NCBI GenBank assembly: GCA_004794785.1 | Contig: SJOL01000844.1 | Location: forward strand, 1 to 64,000 | From: Opisthorchis felineus | Taxonomy: Eukaryota; Platyhelminthes; Trematoda; Opisthorchiida; Opisthorchiidae | DNA length: 64,000 nt | Direction of reading: 5' to 3' | Shown here: positions 61,601 to 64,000 of the stretch, piece by piece | Layout of the letters: each line of letters begins with the position of its first letter | Numbering within the stretch: the stretch's first letter is position 1 | Program-made: the position numbers and the translations under genes | The notes under the pieces: model-generated | What the model was told of the DNA's origin: nothing | The model's database searches: none | What the model saw: the letters and a program-made list of their open reading frames with translations, nothing else

Positions 61601-62060
61601 AGTGAAGAAATTGTTGCTCCGTAATATTATGTCTACAGTAATGTACTTCCTAATTCGTTAAGGTATAATTAAAGGGTTTATAATGTACTGACAAGAAAAC
61701 CACAGTACCAACCTTTTCCGCCTCTGTTGCAACCTGAAACTGTTGCCGTGTAGTATTGCTATTTCGAGGCCAGAGATCACGTGTGCCGTGGTCAGACATT
61801 CTGGAAACACTTGAACTAGCGGCACCAGTTCCTCGTATTCTATTATCGGCAGGCTCTACCGGGCAGTGAGTTCTGTCGTCTGTGTATAATGGAGAACCGG
61901 GACTGGCCATCCGTGTGCGTTCATTCGGTATGGGTGAACCGGATCTCACAAAGCTCGGACCCGGCGTCACCTCTTCAGATACCCCGGTACCGCTTTGCAC
62001 TGCCACAGGATTACTCCTTTGATTTTGAGCGGGTCGAGCTGTTCGGCATTGCCTGCGATC
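58409..62060 (-). CDS. unidentified multi-exon gene (3' part)
   Basis: Four minus-strand segments form a plausible gene: 62060-61713, 60614-60539, 59911-about 59694, and terminal exon 58640-58409 with stop and AATAAA just beyond. The first three join in frame (phases 0 and 1). The first is Ser/Pro/Arg-rich and disordered-looking. The second is Ala/Glu/Arg-rich and coiled-coil-like (KAAEAAIRRAEQAERERLQ), flowing into KERGEFHKLALTMEG in the third. The terminal exon reads DRVVVRVPLL...SEISMDKKVFFTSDTE. The third-to-fourth junction is not resolved and may involve a missing exon (a candidate lies at 59052-59155). I do not recognise the protein. The 5' end is not in the model. Confidence 0.5.
59694..59911 (-). 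CDS. unidentified minus-strand gene, exon C
   Basis: A strong acceptor (cagttttctttaacag) in phase 1 joins exon B. The frame then stays open through the end of the 175-codon frame at 59508. The donor is uncertain (gtggat at 59693 is one choice). Peptide pieces are KERGEFHKLALTMEG and SLLGQLENVVPLRMASLVKL. Confidence 0.45.
60539..60614 (-). CDS. unidentified minus-strand gene, exon B (coiled coil)
   Basis: Acceptor ttctttcgtgtttgtag, phase 0; donor caag|gtacgg, phase 1. The 25 codons give a strongly helical charged peptide (RQKAAEAAIRRAEQAERER). Composition and both splice sites are good, and the frame joins exons A and C. Confidence 0.6.
61713..62060 (-). CDS. unidentified minus-strand gene, exon A
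   Basis: Acceptor tactgtttttcacag, 116 open codons in phase 0, ending ...EAEK at the donor aag|gttggt (weak). Rich in Ser, Pro, Thr and Arg, with repeated GSP-type pieces (RSGSPIPNER, MASPGSPLY), so likely a disordered region. Confidence 0.5.
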
Positions 62061-63590
62061 CTGTGAAAAACAGTAATGAAATAAGCCAGCGATCCCTACA
62101 TTTAGCCACTGGGCTTCAGAGCCATTATTTTGACTTTAAAAAAAAATAGCAAACGGAAGCGAAAAAATTTCGGTGCGCTCAAAGTTTATCATAACCTGAT
62201 TTGATTTGCTAATCTGATGACTTCCTCGGACAATCTGGTCAAAAACACCAATCCTCTTGCGTTACTCGTCATTGGTGTTTAAGGAAGACGTCGTGCTCTC
62301 CAAATGACATGCCGAGTTTTCAGCCAGTGGCCAGATGAATAAAAAATTGAATCAACGGTATAAAATCACCACTTCTACCGCTGTATCACAACCCAAGCGA
62401 CACTGAGGTCAATAAAATAACAAAACTGGAAAGGAAAACAAACCCTACGCTAGGGTACATGTCCCGAGGGAATACGGCCCTAGATATTCAGTTAGAAGCA
62501 AGGAGAAAACCAGATTCCTTGTTCTGAAGCCAAAACCGACGGCGTCTCCACCCAAAAGCATTGAGAGTGCTCCGACCACCAGGTCGAAATGTTCGCCGAG
62601 ACAACAGAATTCCAGCTACTCTTTTTCAAACTATATGCAGTTCGGCGTTCGATCTGTGCCACTCAATAACAGTTAGTTGGAAAACGCACCGTCCTCGGAA
62701 TGCATATCGCCTTAGTATTCTTGAATGTTGTGATAAACCACCCATTTACTTTATACACCTCTCGTACTAACAGCGAAAACTTTATCAAATTTGAATTTCG
62801 CTTTGAAACCCGATGAAGGAAATTATCTGTCCGAATTCAGGTCCTTTGGATTGAGTCTTGTTCGATTAGCATCATTTTAACCCACAGAACCTGTTCACTT
62901 TTGTTTCAGAAAAGTTTGAAAAACTATCGGTGGACTTATTGCAGTGCAACGTTAGTTCGGTCGACCCAAAACAACGGGATAACAACTTCTGTAAATAAGG
63001 TTTTTTCGCGCCATAAATAAGTACGGTAACAGTGCGAGGATTTTACTTCCATTGGAGCAGTAACCACTACTACGAGAGGCAAAGCCCTCTAGGTCAGAAA
63101 ACGAATCCATCCAGATAATTATGAAAAGAAAACACTCAAGTCCTATGCGTTCTGAATGAGTTTTGGAATTCTAATTTCGCAGCAAGAGTGACGCAGGAAT
63201 AAAGTGAAATCAGCCCGCCCCAACTCGAATACCAATAGAGTGAAAACGGAATGAAATGTTGATTCTGCTGGTATGAATATGCATTAAAGAGCATGGTAGC
63301 TTCCAACGAAGTATCTAATTGTTGGCATGCTCAACCAGCTTAATAACTGCCTTGCATCGACAAGCTCGGCAAACAGTCCAGCATCTAATGAATCCACCTG
63401 AGCTACCGATATTCCGTAACATCGCAAATGAACGAACACTCCCTCAAAAGGGAAAGTGGCTCATGATGAGCGGCTCACCTTACTGGGGTTCAGACCTCAA
63501 AACTGCATTAACTGGTGACCCTAACGTGGATCTGTTTTCATTATGCAATTATGAAAATTACTTCGGCCAAAAAACCGTAAGGTGCGTTCG
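62061..63590. other. region upstream of minus-strand exon A
   Basis: 1.5 kb with no exon I can support on either strand. The 5' part of the minus-strand gene may lie here or beyond the window. Confidence 0.5.
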
Positions 63591-64000
63591 CTACGGGAGT
63601 TTTATATGTACGGACGACCCATAGTCTTGGCATTCCATGACTGCGAGAATGTGCTCGATTTTATCAGTTGGTCAATGGTCAACAGGGTATGCCCCAGAAG
63701 TTTGTGAACATAATCCGATCCCTATATTCGCATACTTCTGGGCGTGTGAGAGTGTATGGTGAGCTCTCCAAAAACTTCCCTACGAAAAGTGGTGTCCGAC
63801 AATTATGTCCAATCTCTCCATTTCGTCACCGATGAAATAATGAGGCGAACGCTGGAAGGTCTTCAAAACCCACGTGTTCAAATCGTTACTACTGAGAACT
63901 GTATCGATCTGGAGTGGGCAGACGACATCATCTTCATCTTCGAAGGTGAAGACGAAACAGAAGACCTGTTGAATAACCTGACCACTATCATACAATCTTT
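63590..64000 (+). mobile_element. RTE-like reverse transcriptase fragment, runs off window
   Basis: Successive frames read VLAFHDCENVLDFISW (motif A region), GQQGMPQKFVNIIRSLYS, GRVRVYGELSKNFPTKSGVR (motif B region), TDEIMRRTLEGLQNP, then DLEWADDIIFIFEGEDETED (motif C with Trp-Ala-Asp-Asp). At least two frameshifts separate them. The catalytic Asp pair is kept. The element continues past the window end. Confidence 0.85.

Noticed and set aside
1..64000. CRISPR arrays, bacterial operons, phage or viral genes
   Set aside because: None seen; gene structure is that of a eukaryotic nuclear genome with long introns.

Overview
This is eukaryotic nuclear DNA, most likely from a digenean flatworm (trematode). 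Three intron-rich genes can be rebuilt by matching splice phases. The space around them is full of decayed RTE-like non-LTR retrotransposons, tRNA-derived SINE copies and fold-back repeats. From memory, the SINE and fold-back sequences resemble repeats common in opisthorchiid liver flukes (Clonorchis/Opisthorchis). That assignment is inference, since no search could be run.

Layout. (1) 764-21036, plus strand: an eight-exon C2H2 zinc-finger gene. All junction phases agree and it encodes seven fingers, one of them split exactly across an intron. A possible earlier exon lies at 96-355. Its last intron holds three head-to-tail minus-strand retrotransposon fragments. (2) 21037-27189: intergenic, with a degenerate retrotransposon endonuclease. 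(3) 27190-35470, plus: QTRT1, the catalytic subunit of tRNA-guanine transglycosylase, in five exons. It has no ATG of its own at the 5' end; the first exon begins in phase right after a 3' splice site, which fits a start AUG supplied by a trans-spliced leader. (4) 37744-48198, plus: PIGB, GPI mannosyltransferase 3, in six exons, with a 158-base assembly gap in intron 3. (5) 48199-58408: mostly gene-poor, with a minus-strand retrotransposon, a large fold-back element and two weak minus-strand exon candidates. (6) 58409-62060, minus: part of an unidentified gene with a polyadenylation signal. (7) 63590-64000, plus: a reverse transcriptase fragment cut by the window end.

The genes do not form a pathway. 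QTRT1 makes queuosine-modified tRNA, PIGB builds GPI anchors in the ER, and the zinc-finger protein is a probable DNA-binding regulator. No new multi-gene system was found. The points most worth checking are the proposed leader-supplied start codon of QTRT1, the near-perfect fold-back element in its intron 3, and the unidentified minus-strand gene.
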